The notes under the pieces are model-generated. The model ran no database searches. It was not told where the DNA came from and was given only the letters and a program-made list of their open reading frames with translations. From a virus: a stretch of DNA of 21,207 nucleotides. The stretch covers positions 1 to 21,207 of the IMG/VR virus record IMGVR_UViG_3300008470_000248; one strand, given 5' to 3'. The position numbers were made by a program, and so were the translations under genes. Below, piece by piece: positions 20,701-21,207 of the stretch (its first letter is position 1; each line of letters starts with the position of its first letter).

Positions 20701-21207
20701 AAGGACATAGCCGTAGCACGTGATCTACGTTTGACCAAGGCCGAGATCTCCGCGATCAACGCTGGCAAAATGACGCAGGGTATCTACAACAAGATTGTGC
20801 AAAACGGCGTGAAGATCACGCAGTTCATTACCGAAGACCCGCATCGGATGTCGAAGTGGCAACATATCCCGATGATTAACGGCCTGATAGCGTACAACAA
20901 TTATGCAATTGGAACCGCAAAAGCTGTTATGCGAATTGGGCGTGAAACCGCTATCGCTAAACTTGAATCTGCAGGATTCAACGTGGAAGACATTCCAATG
21001 GCATCTTCCAGTGAGCACTACTCTCGGATAGAAATAATGCGATTAGCAGAAGTCAAAGTGCCAAATGAAGAAAACCTATTCTGCAAATATCAATTAATGG
21101 TTGAAGATGCTGAATTAATTTCAACATATAAAACTGTAATTTTTGTTGGTGCTTATAAAACGAATTTAAAAAATGGTTTTGCTATGGAACGCGTATATCC
21201 TTCTAAA
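17755..21207 (+). CDS. Giant multidomain phage protein, probable internal virion / ejection protein (3'-partial)
   Basis: At least 1151 residues from ATG 17755 without a stop before the window end. Residues 1-110 are charged and helical. Residues ~115-360 are Gly/Ala/Met-rich and hydrophobic (GSFMAGMTEVGYKL, GNFFNMLLLGGGAKTKAG, AEEVTTQIGQNLVNKYVAG, GEAALQGGLMPLFAGGISAI), with segments able to interact with membranes. Residues ~363-540 are a Pro/Gly linker with an internal duplication. From ~541 on it is a mixed helical region including RALLSRAIRIVDSIIATAQT, which recalls the C-terminal domains of giant phage polyvalent or ejection proteins. No catalytic motif could be named. Base composition drops within the gene around 19430 and again sharply after ~21000. 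Confidence 0.6.
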   Translation, partial: MGWQDAPIVEETAPQWQSAPAMADQDGMVPEQARTKLTPDNWLQSAANDIQAKQEQRVRHNIDPMNADEQMKLQDRYRVAAGMEPIYKRALQRYQEMRQARTTDSDWQNYLNNIANTTGSFMAGMTEVGYKLSDLVGATKGQSAKFARQQARMTESLAPRGGVSGFGGRFTGNFFNMLLLGGGAKTKAGTPFGGRMLAQLPTAGAFGVSSAGSAITDIEQRRAKGEEVSGGQMFAAATLNAIIETGIEMFGLEMVSMAGRALGREVPSIVNALRKGSATGAGRALVKAIVSKQTIAGLAKASASGTAEEVTTQIGQNLVNKYVAGVQDQAIMEGVGEAALQGGLMPLFAGGISAIGRGTKAGPTAAPTLDTGLKPGDTGPAVEGTEHYPIPPLVKYEGGGPLATIPRKTPIIPRDSGKTYSQAGPGAPLIVPPTAGQVTPEQTLEMIREIGPQVPSPPPTPGAAFPIVPSGGPLVSQQQTPVIPVDRGKTYSQPGPDAPQTIVPMPSAGQITPEQTLEEVAIAGRQVDEAAPAQPQPSLADRIVSDETGAIPLSAMSGASMKAVAPIAHLVNDAMGEMAMAVADSPDGKAVVRSLDSVSTKAATLLGRIANVAADAYTALSRLDLKWLHTSDVNGYSNMQRLVEDTPSGRLTAPNSQIQGIVDAYNLMIDVTGQEAERLNVQVITPDGEVIYFKQASTGRYLRNMTPDAFVAITQGSGPLFDAIAAAVARDNNVDMAKAGLFLREWLGPESVRKVGQIERLRAIKFMPTTVKVNGKSVSIQETDPYLSIMNNARRQAKRIYFIGEFEQNIKGKPTRLELLRASFQKSGGKVADFDDMITVFEERPYKRVFRDPRALLSRAIRIVDSIIATAQTSLSAIPNLPQTLILVPKYVGVVNYLKALGHSLRHPRLTTAQLAGIGAMNRSVLDWTLRPGHGPEDFVKIFKGVVARVTGLEAISQFNNQVSGVGFSRLADSWLQNGIESKDIAVARDLRLTKAEISAINAGKMTQGIYNKIVQNGVKITQFITEDPHRMSKWQHIPMINGLIAYNNYAIGTAKAVMRIGRETAIAKLESAGFNVEDIPMASSSEHYSRIEIMRLAEVKVPNEENLFCKYQLMVEDAELISTYKTVIFVGAYKTNLKNGFAMERVYPSK
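18982..19308 (+). repeat. Internal duplication in the Pro/Gly linker of the giant protein
   Basis: Two copies of a ~36-residue unit: copy 1 at 18982-19089 and copy 2 at 19195-19308. Shared blocks are P-I/V-IP, GKTYSQ, GP-AP, AGQ-V/I-TPEQTLE. About 105 bases of Pro/Gly-rich sequence separate them. Such linker repeats usually arise by local duplication and give a flexible spacer. Confidence 0.72.

Noticed and set aside
1-21207. tRNA genes, CRISPR arrays, insertion sequences, integrase or attachment sites, toxin-antitoxin or anti-phage defence systems
   Set aside because: Reading both strands gave no cloverleaf, regular spaced repeat, transposase, recombinase or defence-domain signature; the window looks like a phage structural module throughout.

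Overview
The window is the packaging and virion-structure part of a double-stranded DNA tailed phage (or prophage) genome. All recognisable genes lie on the + strand, tightly packed, many with overlapping stop/start codons. The order is textbook for tailed phages: small terminase-like gene, endonuclease VII, large terminase, portal, small accessory genes, scaffold-like gene, major capsid, decoration-like gene, connector/neck-like gene, tail proteins and large internal-virion-type proteins. No tape-measure, sheath or major tail tube gene is visible, and the connector is followed by a long beta-rich, nozzle-type protein. That suggests a short-tailed (podovirus-like) virion, by inference. No tRNA, CRISPR array, insertion sequence or integrase was seen, and no gene-free stretch exceeds 300 bases.

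Region 1 (1-2022) holds the end of a protein with a dockerin/EF-hand calcium loop of the kind common in Planctomycetes, which is a weak hint at the host. It is followed by a hypothetical protein with a C-terminal beta module, two tandem paralogous HExxH mini-metallopeptidases, a small-terminase-like gene and an endonuclease VII-like resolvase. Region 2 (2012-6761) holds the large terminase, the portal and three small genes. The portal lacks a Shine-Dalgarno sequence but has a promoter-like TTGCAC-N18-TATAAT just upstream. Region 3 (6758-12161) begins with a candidate sigma70 promoter and a UUCG hairpin, then scaffold-like, capsid, decoration-like, a 44-aa basic protein, connector-like and a beta-sandwich protein. 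It ends in a convincing intrinsic terminator at 12123-12161. Several strong hairpins sit in its gaps.

Region 4 (12177-16356) encodes a nozzle/propeller-type tail protein with two apparent inserted binding-type domains, and a tail fibre with YadA-head-like repeats. The fibre is split into two frames by an apparent single-base frameshift near 15360. Region 5 (16373-21207) encodes two helical, glutamine/alanine-rich virion-type proteins and a giant protein of at least 1151 residues that runs off the window. Its last ~170-200 bases become abruptly AT-rich, which may mark an assembly join or a recent insertion.

Working together, the terminase pair, portal and resolvase handle packaging. Scaffold, capsid, decoration and connector proteins build the head. 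The nozzle-type protein and fibre form the tail and host-recognition apparatus. The last genes probably encode proteins carried inside the particle and ejected at infection. Functions beyond terminase, portal and endonuclease VII rest on gene order and on my memory of protein families, not on searches.
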